A model generated the notes under the pieces. It was not told the origin of the DNA, searched no databases, and was given only the letters and a program-made list of their open reading frames with translations. This document shows, piece after piece, positions 26,858 through 38,594 of a stretch of DNA of 64,000 nucleotides. The DNA is from Amyloporia xantha (taxonomy: Eukaryota > Basidiomycota > Agaricomycetes > Polyporales > Adustoporiaceae). The translations under genes and the position numbers were made by a program. The first letter of the stretch is position 1. Every line of letters begins with the position of its first letter. The stretch lies in assembly GCA_036971615.1 (NCBI GenBank), contig JAYKKR010000008.1, positions 930,001 to 994,000 of the forward strand, written 5' to 3'.

Positions 26858-28204
26858 AGATCTTGAAGCTGCAGTGGATATCAGAGGGTGATTACATGAT
26901 AGTACAGCCTCATTTCTTGGTACGCCCTCAATGTCCTCGATCATACGTTGTCTGTTAGCCTGACCAGGTGTATATTTTCTTCTGTCCTTGTGCACATAAC
27001 CATACCTGGACGGCTGAAGGTGCGCGACCGAGCTTCCAAAGCAGGCCAGACTTTTCGGCTTTGATGTCGCCTATTGTGATTCCGCATGGACCGGACCTCA
27101 TCTTGGATCGTGAAGATCATGTGTGAGATCGATGCTGATACTGTGTTGTCAGACATGGATGGACAACATGGCAGATATAGGAAACTCACCACCGTTCGCT
27201 GTGCCGCAATGATTTTCTACAAAGCTTATTCATGACCTGAATGTTTAAACATGCCTTGATAGTAAAATGTTCAGACTCACATCCTTTCAAGAAAAAAACA
27301 GTTATCTGCGTTTCTTGCGTCCCCTCCGTGCTATGAAGGGCAGTTGACGCTAATCGAGGAGTGATGTCGTACCTACCAGACGTAAGTGTCATTTCCCTTT
27401 GTGTGCGCACGTAACGCTACGCCTATGAAGCAGCCAGACTGTGAGTTGGAAATTCAGCGTTATGATATACCACACGGATTATACATAGCTGTGCGTGATA
27501 TTAAGTCTGTCCCATCTTCGATTTACTGGGATCCAATGCGTGCTGGGCAAGCCGGCGAAGAGTCACGATCATATATATTTCGAACGCACCGCATGTACAA
27601 TCAGCTCTCCGTCGCAGAACCCAAACGTGATCTAGGAGAACTGAGGGTGCACCTGTGACCACACAAATCATGCTGATACAGGTTGCGCCCATCACAAAGC
27701 TGACTATGATATCACATACCGGAAGGGCGGCCATCAGACTTCGAAAAACGATGTTTGTTGCTTGCCAACTTCCCGTCAGTTGATGCTCCTCGCACTCACC
27801 ATCTTGAGAGACTGGCCGTCAACTGATCGAGCGTTCTTAAAGAGGCCATCGGCTCTGTAAAGCGGTATTCATTCTTGAAGTATACCCATTCTCCGCTACG
27901 CATCTCTACCAGAATATGCGTCGTCGCCTCCACCGGGCGGCTAGGAGGAGCCCGAGGTCAGCGGTGGAGCAGCGTAGAATGGGAAGACGTGCATGGGAGC
28001 GCGGGGCACAAGGAGAGACGCGACGGTCTCGCAGTGAGCAGGACTGCGCGCGGGGGGGTTCGTCGTCGGGTCAGTAGCGGGTTCCGAGATGAGATTCGAC
28101 TTGGCTTCGGATGTTTAAGGCGACGCTAACTCGGAGGATGTGATTGTCAGTGTCTTTGTATATGTCAGTACGGGTGCGATGTCTGTGGAAGGCGTGACGG
28201 CGTC
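26858..28204. other. Intergenic, 3' flank repeat and decayed CBM sequence
   Basis: Just after the gene is the family 3' element (CCTCATTTCTTGGTACG near 26909, then TGACCAGGTGTATATTTTCTT). 27.2-27.8 kb shows no gene I can support. About 27.9-28.17 kb, read on the minus strand, is degenerate similarity to the Pro/Thr-rich tail of the intact CBM gene (for example CCCATGCACGTCTTCC against CCCATGCACATCCTCC), marking the fading inner edge of the right arm. Confidence 0.45.
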
Positions 28205-28785
28205 TTAGGACCCTGTCCCCGGCGTAGTGGCGTCGGACATCGTAACTGCCGTCTCCTGTGGGGTGGATGCCATGTCAGCTACGCCTGCAATACTCCCTGT
28301 GCTGCTCTTTGCGGGGGCTGCTGGCTGCTCCGTCGTCTCTGGTTCCTGTGTCTCTGGCTGTGTTTGCTCCTGTACTGGAGCAGGACGAGATGGGGCCCTG
28401 TAGACGTTGTTTAGGTTGCCGATGGGGTCGAGCTCGGTAGGCTGGTCGTCGGTGGTGGTCCAGCGGCCGTCGACGATGTATTTGTAGGAGATGCGCTGGC
28501 CCCAGGGGACGAGCGCGGTGCCTTCGAAGCCGGAGGGTGTCTTGGTGAGGTGCGTTGATTGCGTCCACTGCAAGCGAGAATGTCCGTGTTAGAGAGGGTG
28601 ACGAGATGAGTATTGTGAGTGCGTATGAGAAGGGGCGAGCGCACCTGGTCAAAAGAGCCGGTGACGATGACGTCTGAGGCTTCGCTATGGGGCCTGTGGG
28701 GAGAAGAGTCTCGTCTCAGCAAGATAAGTATGGCAGAATGCAGCGGGGCGCACCATCGGAACACGACTTCGTGGAGGTCAGCCAT
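28205..28785 (-). CDS. Truncated AMPK1_CBM paralogue
   Basis: Exons 28754-28785, 28645-28693 and 28205-28567, with the same splice sites as the intact gene; 147 aa. The CBM domain is whole (MADLHEVVFRW, VIVTGSFDQW, DGRWTTTDDQPTELDPIGNL). The product stops soon after, where the intact gene continues for about 300 residues: the stop TAA at 28205 stands where the other copy has CAG. Similarity continues beyond the stop in decaying form, so this is a nonsense truncation of a duplicated gene, not a breakpoint. It could still make a stand-alone glycogen-binding domain, or be a pseudogene. Confidence 0.7.
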
Positions 28786-30501
28786 TAGGGGTGACGAACA
28801 GTACAGCAGAACGACGGCCAACGTTCAGTTATATGAGTACCAACAGGCGAACCTCTGGCTGCTGCGTATGAGTAGCTGGTAGCTGCGTGGACTGTAGGGC
28901 CTGTATATCCGAGCCTAAAGCAGCTAGCGGATGCGGGGGCTGGGATGACATCGTATGGGTGCGTGACGCGGGGTCGGCATACGGCACAACGATGAGCACG
29001 TAACGGAGCGTGACGGGGACATTGATCGCTCACCGATAATGGCTGATGCGTCGGCGGGGGGTGCGGGGGAGGAGGACGCAGCAAGCAGCAATGTACAACG
29101 AGGACAGTCTGAATATTTATATGGAGGGAAGCGAGGGAAGACGTGATGGCGCTCGCTCGCTTCCAGGCCTGTGGGGTCGACTCAATTACAATCCCATTTC
29201 CTAGCTATGTGCAGTGTCTACACAACACGAGGGTCTCAAATCCTCCTCGCGGCCCTTGTCCAACCCTCGACGCTCCTTTACTGTGTCCGCAATGACTCTA
29301 CGCTGTTATTTTCCTCCTCTTGGATCTCCTTCATCCGTGAATATTCTGTGTACCTGTCGGACTTTGCAGAGCGTTCGGCCTCGGTGACAGCTTGTCGCCG
29401 CTCGATGCTCGATCTGCCGCTGGGAGGGGCTATTGCTTGGCTTATTGTGGATGTGCGACGCGATGGTCTGCAATTCCGAACGAACGATGCATCGTATACA
29501 GAGGGCACATATCTCGGGCAGGTAAATGGGTTGACAACATTCCTCCGTTGGCTCCGAATGCGTCAGCTTCCCCAAACCCGGAACCGTACGTCTCCTTCAT
29601 CTACTTGGTGTTTGTGCTTGTATCAGACTGAGGTTCCCGCGCCAGCTATGGCTATGTGGTTAGCTTTGTTCAGGAGTTGTCGTCGCAAAACTTCGCTTTG
29701 CCCTTCCTTGTTGTTTCTTCTCTCGCATCGCCAGTGTCTCTAAATTCACAAAAGTCAGCGCGCAGTAAGAATCACTCTCTGCGACATTATAGATTTTCTG
29801 CGGTGAAATTGGCAGAACTAGGCTCTGTTGTGTCACAACTCAATCGTACCTTTCGTTTCCATTACACCATGTCATAGCTTCACCGACTTCCATGAGGTCG
29901 ATGGAAGGCAATTTGCACATGGATCATCATCATTTTGCGCGCTCGTCATTCATCTCCACTGACAACGCTCGCCTGTTATGTCTCTTCGCTCGCACCTGTT
30001 CAATGTACATGCTGCTTCCCTGCAGACATAGCCTCTATCATTGCCAACGTTAGATTCATTAAACCACGATCATTCCAGCACCTCGTGGCACGGTTCGCCG
30101 CTTCCTTCTACCAGCTCATTGCGCCGGTCACTTCCCTCCTATGCCCATCCGAAAATTTTAGAATGCTTCACCGCTGTGACGACAGATATGTCCTCCTGTG
30201 GTCGATACAGCAGCACCGGTAGGATATTTGAGAGAACTCAATCCTCGGGCCACAATGCAGATGACGCGCAGTGCATTAATGTGCATCGCTTGGTGGAATT
30301 TGGATATCCCTCAGTGTGCCCTTGATTCACAGATAGGAAGATCAACGGTTCGCTTCCATAATTCTGCGCATAGATTTTATGAGGCGGTGTCACGGACCTA
30401 TTTTGCCCTCACGTTCATGTTCCCCGTCTCGATGAGTATATAAGAAGACCGCTGCTGGGTTCCGAGGGTCTCGCACTTCTCCCTGAACAGGATCATCCAT
30501 T
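28786..30501. other. Intergenic between truncated CBM and DUF6533 copy 5
   Basis: Mirror of 9352-11067. A plus-strand frame of 190 codons (29171-29743) is open, with no recognisable domain. It precedes DUF6533 copy 5 on the same strand, and its partner at 10113-10598 has the same arrangement. Confidence 0.45.
30437..30444 (+). promoter_or_regulatory. TATA-like box of DUF6533 copy 5
   Basis: TATATAAG 65 nt upstream of the start at 30502, identical in sequence and spacing to the box of copy 2. Confidence 0.55.
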
Positions 30502-32335
30502 ATGTCGGACAGCCCAGTATTGCCAGCGGCAGAGGCCTTACCGTTTCTCCAGGGGGCGTGAGTCCAAATAGTTCAGCGGTCAAGGTTTATTTAATGTTCA
30601 TGTCACTGTCCAGGCTAATACACAACTACGTGGCACTTGCAGTCTCTGGTAGATGCCTCTATTTGTCTTACGTTTGTCTGTTGATGCTGACCTATTGTTG
30701 TGCTCTCATAGCAATGATCGCATATGACAACATCCTCATTTTTGGGGACGAGGTTGTGTTGGTTTGGGGTCGCAAATCGGCTTCCTCGATCTTGCTTTTC
30801 CTAAATCGACTGGTCTTGACGGCCAACATTATCACAAATATCCTGCCGGTTATGCCTTATGACAATGGCCCGGTATGAGGCTCGAAACTCTGCAGATCTC
30901 ATGTTACTGACTGCTGCTCCATTCATTCGCTAAAGAGGTCTGTGCTCAAGAATTGTTGCTGTTGCAATGATACCCATTTCGTTGTTTGGCCAGTTGCGCA
31001 GCCATCAATTACCCTAATGACGTCGTCTACGTGATATCTGTATGTTTATCTGCCGGTGGGTCTTTGGGGCATTGTTGGTTTAGCATACCTGATCGTCTTG
31101 ACGTCTTGAGGAAGTGGTTGCAGCCCTCCGTGTACATGCGGTGAGCAGGAGTAATTGGTGGTTGGTAGTCCCTACTCTGGCATTGGGGTTGGTGCCTGTC
31201 TGCACCAATGCGGTCTGTACCCTTTCTTCTGCTATCATGAAATATGTTAATTCTGTTAATTCTGCTGAATGGTCACTCTGTCAGTTTCTGTTCAGTCGGA
31301 TAGTGTATATTCAATTCTTCACCATTCTCAGTGATGTTAGTCAAACAGGATATTTGTGTTTGGAAGAAGGGAACATTTCTAACGCAATTAACACTGTGTA
31401 CTTTCTTGGTAATTGTCTTCTTTGATAACGATGACTGACACTACGGTTGAATACTTCATAGATGTATGTTGATGCTAGATTATCATTACTGGCCTTTGAG
31501 ACTGACTGACACTTCACTCTAGTGTTTCCTATCACACGTGGAGCTGTGATAACATCGGATGTCCTGACTGTCATTGCAACCTGGTGGTACATGTCACACT
31601 TGATCCATCTGTCCTTCACAGGATCCCACAATATGAAACTCACACTATCAAGGGTGATACTTGAAGACGGTGAGATATAGGCATAATATGTCGTTGCAAT
31701 AGAAGTTGATTGCAGGTGACCATTCTTTAATACAGGCACTCTATACTTCATGTAAGGATTATAGTGAGTAATGTTTTTGTGTACATTAAGCTAATGCTTC
31801 GTGCAGAGTGTTGACATTGTTCAATATCACGGATTTCACTGTGTTCATAACCACGGATGTATGTTGAGCAAAATAAATTGTGCTGTTTGAAGCTCATAGC
31901 ATGACTGAAAACAGGAATATGTGGAAATTTCGGGTTTGATCACCCCGTCCGTTCTTTACCAAAATTACTCTTTGCGACTAATCTAGAGCTTTCAGGATGT
32001 CATCCGTTCTCACGTCTCATTTCCTTTTGCGCATCCGCAAAGCCGCAGACCGTCAGGTGCATATCGGATCTCAAACACCGTCGTTCGTTCATACAGGGGA
32101 TGTCATGCCAACACGGTCTTGGATGTCCAGTGTCGAATTTGCACCCTGTATTGCGGTCCCATCGAGCGGACAAGAATCAAATGAAGATGTCATAGCTGCA
32201 GACTCTATGGATGATGAGGAATACGTGCACGTGGTTGATGTGAGAGACGAGGAAGGCGAGGAACGTGTTACTGCACTTGAAGTGCTTGGTGGAAGTGTAC
32301 ATTGCACGGAGCCCGCCAGTGTAGAGGTTGAGTAA
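30502..32335 (+). CDS. DUF6533 domain membrane protein, copy 5
   Basis: Exons 30502-30557, 30614-30648, 30712-30872, 30936-30937, 30994-31055, 31115-31212, 31285-31397, 31462-31463, 31523-31669, 31736-31751, 31807-31858, 31915-31946 and 31996-32335; 371 aa and no stop. The start MSDSPVLPAAEALPF is followed by IHNYVALAVSAMIAYDNILI and FGDEVVLVWGRKS (DUF6533), the motif Ser-Cys-Ala-Ala-Ile-Asn-Tyr right after microexon 1, VVAALRVHAVSRSNWWLVV, FPITRGAVITSDVLTVIATW, LITPMSSVLTSHFLLRIRKA and an acidic tail. Repeated hydrophobic stretches indicate a multi-pass membrane protein. Function is unknown for the family. It is the inverted partner of copy 2. Confidence 0.82.
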
Positions 32336-35300
32336 TGTGAAAGGATGCTGGAATAAGAATAGAATATCTGGTTTCTTCGTACGTGTTAGATGCCACACCT
32401 CACGTATACATCGTCTAATTTGACTAGCTAGGTATATATTAGTTCTCTTCTCATATTATGTTTTGTATAACACCTGTCCGCTGCGCCCCACGTGTGGACA
32501 ATTCTTGTTATCTATTTGTATGCGCTTGATCCATTCTATCGTCTTGAAGCCGATGCGAACTTGAATGTGCGAAATTTATACCAGAATACCCTCGACCTTC
32601 ATAGCTTCGACCAGCTCGCTCCTTCACAGCTTATCAGTCCGACTCGATATGAAGCACTCCATTCGCTGTTGAAGATGAGGAATCCATGATTGTCTGCGCG
32701 ATGTTTGCGGAAAGGAGGGGCCCGGGCTCCTTTTCGCAGACGCTTCCGATCGCTCTCTGGTTGCACTTTCGCGGTAGCGCACAATCCGCACGAATTGCTC
32801 TCGCCATCATAACGCTCTCTGAATGGCCCTAGAATACAAGTCTTGGAGTCATCACTGTGCGCGAGCACTGCGGCACCGGGCGGCCAGTCGCTTGTTGAGA
32901 TCAGCAGGCTCCGAGATCCGCCAGTTGAGTTCGACAAATGGATCTACGGGACTTGTTTGTAAGGCCGTCGCGTCGATGGATCAGTGTATGCTGAGTAGAA
33001 CTTCGACCGTTGTTTGTCGTTCTGACGCGCCCGATGTTCTGGTCACCGCCCGTGTCGCGATTTGTTTAGGGGTACGTTCCAGGTCAGATACGGATATCCT
33101 GAGCCTGCGAAGGCATGAAGGAAGAATCTATTTTGTTCATAGGAGACTACGTTCCATATATTCCGAGTGAGTCTTCTGCTCCATACAAGCCTCACGAACG
33201 GTTCATTAGGAATACATCCTGGCAAACTCAGAGGGCGGTTTACGTTTATCACTTCATCTCCGAGACAAGATCAGTTTCACAGCAGTGATATGTAGTTGAG
33301 CTCACTACAGACACGATGCGTCGCGTCCAGAGAGTCCGATGCGGGATAGCATATGTAATGGTTGACGGAGGGCCTTTTTTTGTCTCCATTTATTGTCCGC
33401 GAGGGCATCGCCCTATGTAGAGACGGATGGCCTCGACATACGTAAGATGCAGATATTGGAGTTGACAAGATATATTTGCGTCAATGTGTTAGTCCAATAT
33501 GCCAAGAGTGTAGAGAAAGAACTAAGAAAATATATACCAACAGGATGTGGTCGATCGGGACAGTCTCTTCGCGCGAATAAAACAGACAACCAAGACGGCG
33601 TTTGTTTATCGTCGTCCGAAGCTTCGGCCCGGTGCAAGATATCAAGAAGTCGCGACCACTCTCCGAGCCCGAATCCGACTGAAGCGTCCTACGGCGAGTT
33701 CCCACTTGCAGGAAGCTTAAACGTCATGCGTTAATCGTCTTGGAACGTATGTGCATGAGGGAGTGATGGCTGCTGCATTCCTGTCGTTTGCTGCATTGTG
33801 TGTATTGCCGTAGGCCGCCCAATATACGACAGCACGGACAAGTACACCCCGGATCTTCGTTAGCTCCGCTGGACTTCGACGACCTGATCGGTAGAGAGCG
33901 TTGCCGCACAGCCTACAGGGTCTGTGGAATATGAGGAAAAGGTTGAAGGATGATGTAGCCAGGGAAGAATTGGTGCATTGCTGAGACCGCGTTGGTTGGA
34001 ATGAAGACGCACGTACATAGTGTGATGACAAGAACGATGCGGCTTGCGAATGGGATCCGATGTTGGGTATCCGTGGACCAGGACTCCAGGAGTACACCAC
34101 GGTCACCCTCGGCATAAACGGTCTGTCGCTCCGTGATTTCGCATTACGGCTATGGGGCCCACCTTCGTATTGGGAACGCAAGTGTTGTCACCTCGTTCGG
34201 CTCCTGTAGCTCTCTACGCGCCGGCTCATGAGGCGGATCCGCCAATTAGAGCCTGCACGCTTCTAAGCGATTTCTCATCTATGGGCAGCTCGGACTGCGT
34301 TCGAACGGACTGAGCCCTGCGGATCTGCTCGCGGAAGAGGCCCGGGCCGAGCTGATCAGAGTTTGTGATAAGCTGAAAAGAGAAGAGCATGCCTGCTGAG
34401 AACATATGAACGCGTCCCAGTTCGAACATTCAGGGTTGGCGACTGCGGTGAGCGCATGATATGGCAGACTAAATGATATCGACGCAGCATTACCCTCAAC
34501 GTCGACGCTTGTCGGCGCCTTGGTCCATCGTGAAACAAAAATGGTGGAATGCATGACGTAGAATCGCACTCTGTACACTGTCGTAGCACGCTGTTTCCAG
34601 GCCCCAAACAAGTATGGACTCACCGAGACATAGATCGAGCGGCAAGGCCTCGTGCCGATTATTGAGAAGTCGTAGACGGAAGAAATACAGCGTCTGTAAT
34701 ATCTCCGGGGATGTACGCCTGGCCGAAGAGTGCAACGTTCGGGAGGTATAGCCACGTAAACTTATCGAACACCGGACCGTAATGAATTGGCAGATGCATG
34801 GCGAAAGGCTGGGAGGCGATGCATAGCGAGTGCAGGGGTTGAGATCTGACACAGGATGGCGGGTGCGAGGGGAGGACGCGGCAAGTAGGAACGTACAGCA
34901 AAGACGGTCTGGATATTTCCGCGTACGGATGGCAGCGAGCGAAGGTATGATGGCGATCTTCCGGGCTTACGGGAACCATTCAAGGCAATCCCATTTCCCA
35001 GCGTGCAGAGTCTACGCTGGCCGACAGCACGAGGGTCCCTAATCGTCCTCCGAGTCTCCAAGCCCAACGGAAGCTTAAGCCTGCTGGGATGACATCGTAC
35101 GGGTGCGTGGTCGGTAGACGGCATAACAATGAGATAAATATCGATCGCTCACCGATCACCTAATCCTTTTTCTCTCCCCTCTTGCCAGTCTCTTGCCTCG
35201 CCCGACGCCCCTTGAGAGCCTCCATGCTCACCGTACGCACCATCTTGTATGCCCAAGGCGGGTCTTGGCTCTCATCCGTCTATCAACGTTCAACACCATG

Positions 35301-36739
35301 ATTCCAGCTGTCCCACCTTGCCTGAGAGTGCTCGGCTTCAAAGACAGCTTGTCGCGACGCGTCGCCGCGATTGTCTGAACTCTGAAGAACTTCGCGTTGT
35401 ATACAGACAGTAGCCTGGGTGGGCGGGGCGGCAATGGTAACCTTATGGCTTTAAACATAACGGGTTATGTATCCTGGTCAGAATTGGTCGACTTGCGCTC
35501 TTCCGAGAGTGTGATGGGTAAGACTTCTCACTACCATGCAATGTGTTGCGCCTCATGAACCCGGGCGCGATCAGTACACGTCTCGCAGGCAAATTGGGTA
35601 CGTTGTTTTTCGGACTAGCTTAGTGTGCGTTCCCGCGTATTCGTGGTGCTTGCTGAAACAACTTACTCTTCGATATCCCTGTCTCCCATCCCAATTCTCC
35701 ACGAAAATATCACACTAGTTGTCTTCCCGAACAAATTCTTAACCAGTAACGGATAGGGGAGAGGCGGTCTGTGTTTGACGTAATGGTTCCTTACGAACGG
35801 GCGAACCCTCTCCTTGACACAATCGCTGTTTGTATTATAGTGGATAGCTCGTGCGGGTCGTGCCCACGTGGTCATCTGTTATAACAGGCTTGCCACCGCC
35901 AGCGTTCGTGTCGATCTTCCTAGAGCAAGTTTTATTTGCTTATACTCCCGCATACTGTCTCCGATTCTCACGAAAGTCAAGAACTTTGCAGCGAAACTCG
36001 GTTGCAAATTGCTGGAGCGAGGCTCTGTTGTATCCCTGACAAGTGGGGTTTCAAGGACTGGTCATAGCCGCTGTATCATATTTCTTTGATTCGCCCATGA
36101 CACCATGACATGGTTTCTCCGACCTCCGTTGTCCTCCATATGCTTCCATGACTCGTTCCTGAATGGAAAGCACCTGAAGATCCGACCATGACTTTCGCGT
36201 GCTTGTCATCCGATGTATGGACAATGCATGTCTGGTGTGTCTCGTCGCTCCTGTCTATGCATTTCAATTGCTGCTTCCTTGCAATCACAGCTGTTCATTT
36301 CATGAATTATGCGTACTCCACCACCTCGTGGTACGGCTTGCCTTTTACTTCCTTTCTACCGGGATGCGCCAGTTACTTTTCTCTTTCCAGCTGGAATGTT
36401 AAATCATTCAGCAGCGGTGGCAGCGTGCCCCTCCTCTTGACCGACTTATGTAGCTGTGCAGAGACACTTCGGAGCTCAGTCCCCACGCTTCTGCGTGACA
36501 GCGACGATGATGTAGACGCGCATTGATGATAAGCATGGTTTCGCATGCCCCTCCATCCACCTTTGATCGGGCAATAGGAAGATTAGGGGATCAGTGGATT
36601 GCTTCCACCATTCTACGGATGGCTTCTGTGAGGCGGTGTGATCCGCTCACACATTCATTATCCACGTACCATTGAGTATAAGACATCCACCCTCATGACT
36701 GGAGCTTCTCGTACATCTCTCCGAGCAGGGTCATCGATT
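32336..36739. other. Duplicated intergenic sequence between DUF6533 copies 5 and 6
   Basis: Mirror of 3183-7527. 32.4-33.1 kb is the gene 3' flank repeat; 33.7-36.5 kb corresponds inversely to 3.4-6.3 kb. No frame keeps open in both arms with family support. 36.0-36.7 kb is the promoter side of copy 6, including a TATAAG-like stretch about 67 nt before the start. Confidence 0.4.
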
Positions 36740-38594
36740 ATGTCTGACATCCCAGTCTTCCCAGCAGCAATCGTCATCGTATTTTCCCAGGAGAAGTGAG
36801 TACAATAATCCAGCGGCCAATATATACCTAATATTTTGAACTGGTGTCATGGTCGAGGCTCATACAAGGCTACATGTCAATGGCCGTCAGCGGTGATTGT
36901 CTTCGCGCATCTGATATTTTGTCTGCTATCGACTGATGAGTCATGGTTTACTGTAGCACTAGTCATGTATGACTATGTCCTCAATATTGGCGACGAGGCT
37001 CTGTTGATTTGGAGTCGTAAATCGGCTTCCTCACTCCTGCTCTTCCTAAATCGACTCGCCTTGATTGCCTTCATTATCATCAGTATTCTGTCATATTTTC
37101 CTTATGGCAATAACCTGGTATGAGGCTCCACTACGGTGCAGATTTCGCATTACTAACTGTAAAGTCATTCATTCACCAAAGAGGTCTGCGCCTGTACACC
37201 GTTGCTGTTGCAACATCTAACATTGTAGCTATGTAGCTGTATGGCCATCGGTTATACTAACGACATCGTTTACCTGATGTCTGTATGTATATCTTCAGGT
37301 AAGACTTGGGGACATTGCCAGTATAGCATGCTTATTGTCATGAGGAAGTGGTTGCCGCGCTTCGTGTACACGCGTTGAGCAGGAGTAATTGGTGGCTGGT
37401 AATCTCCACACTGGCATTAGGACTGGTACCTGTCGGAATCAATGTGGTCGGCATTCATTCTTCCAATATCGCGGACATGGCAGATCTGCTGAACAACTTC
37501 TCTCGCAGCTTCTATACAGTCGGACGACATTCATTTTCATTCCCATCGCTTTGGGCAGTGGCAGTGGAAGTGAGATACTACTATGTCTGTCAAGCACAAA
37601 TATGTCCGATGAGGTTAACACTGCGTATTGTCCTCGTGTTCATTCTATCCTCTGGTGGTCACTGACTCCGTTATTCTATACTTCGTAGTTGTATGTTGGC
37701 CATACAATATCAGCGGTGTTCTTCCAGACTGACCGCCGATTTTACCTCAGTGTTCATAGCCACACGTGGATCTCTATTAGCGTCCGATATCCTAGTCGTC
37801 ATTGTGACCTGGTGGTACCTGTCGCGCTTGATCCTTCCAGTCTTCGAAGCATCCCGTATGCTGAAGTCCACGCTATCAAGAGTGATGTTTGAAGACGGTG
37901 AGACACAAGCATATTATAATGTATCTCATTATAATAGTAACTGACCACACATGACCATCTGCTGTCAAATGCAGGTACCCTTTATTTTGTGTGAGGATTA
38001 TAGCGAGCTCTGTTTTGTGTACGTTAGGCTCAGGCTGACTCTTTGCGCAGGGTGCTGACGGTGCTCAATATCACGGATGTTGTTGTTCGTATGATAGCTC
38101 CTGTACGTCGACCACTCCATCTTGCGCTGTGTGGAGCTCATGGTGGGACTGAATGCAGGAAAATCAAAATATCTCGATATTCATCTCTCCGTCTGTTCTT
38201 CACCGGAATCACTCTTCGTAACTGACCTAGAGCTATCAGGATTTCATCCGTCCTCACCTCTCACTTCCTTTTGCACATCCGCAAAGCGGCGGACCGTAAC
38301 GTGAATTTTGGAACCCAAACGCCGTCGTTCGTTCGGTCAGCTGATATCGTGCCAACGCGGTCTTGGATATCTAGTATAGAATTTGCACCCAATGTTGCAG
38401 TCTCATCTAGCGAACAAGACGTAGATGAGGGTGACAAAGTCGCACGATGTGTAGACGGAGAGGGATACGTGAGCATGGTTGAGGGCGATATCAGAGACGA
38501 GGAAGGCCAGGAACGTGTTGTTGAAGTCGAGGTGCTAGGTGAAAGCGTACATCACACGGATCGGAGCGTGGCGTGTGTGATTCTGGAGCGATAA
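36740..38594 (+). CDS. DUF6533 domain membrane protein, copy 6
   Basis: Exons 36740-36795, 36858-36892, 36957-37117, 37182-37183, 37237-37298, 37349-37446, 37509-37624, 37689-37690, 37751-37897, 37975-37990, 38051-38102, 38159-38190 and 38240-38594; 377 aa. The core reads ALVMYDYVLNIGDEALLIW, SRKSASSLLLFLNRL. Microexon 1 joins Leu to Ser-Cys-Met-Ala-Ile. Exon 9 gives LFIATRGSLLASDILVVIVT; the last exon gives SSVLTSHFLLHIRKAADR and EFAPNVAV with an acidic tail. It is the intact inverted partner of the frameshifted copy 1: exon 3 is 161 nt here and 162 nt there. Multi-pass membrane protein of unknown role. Confidence 0.82.

Noticed and set aside
30872..30994. Recursive (zero-length exon) splicing instead of a 2-nt exon in DUF6533
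   Set aside because: Splicing at AGAG|GT with no exon bases puts the next block out of frame and hits a stop within a few codons, whereas adding AG restores the family motif in the copies examined.
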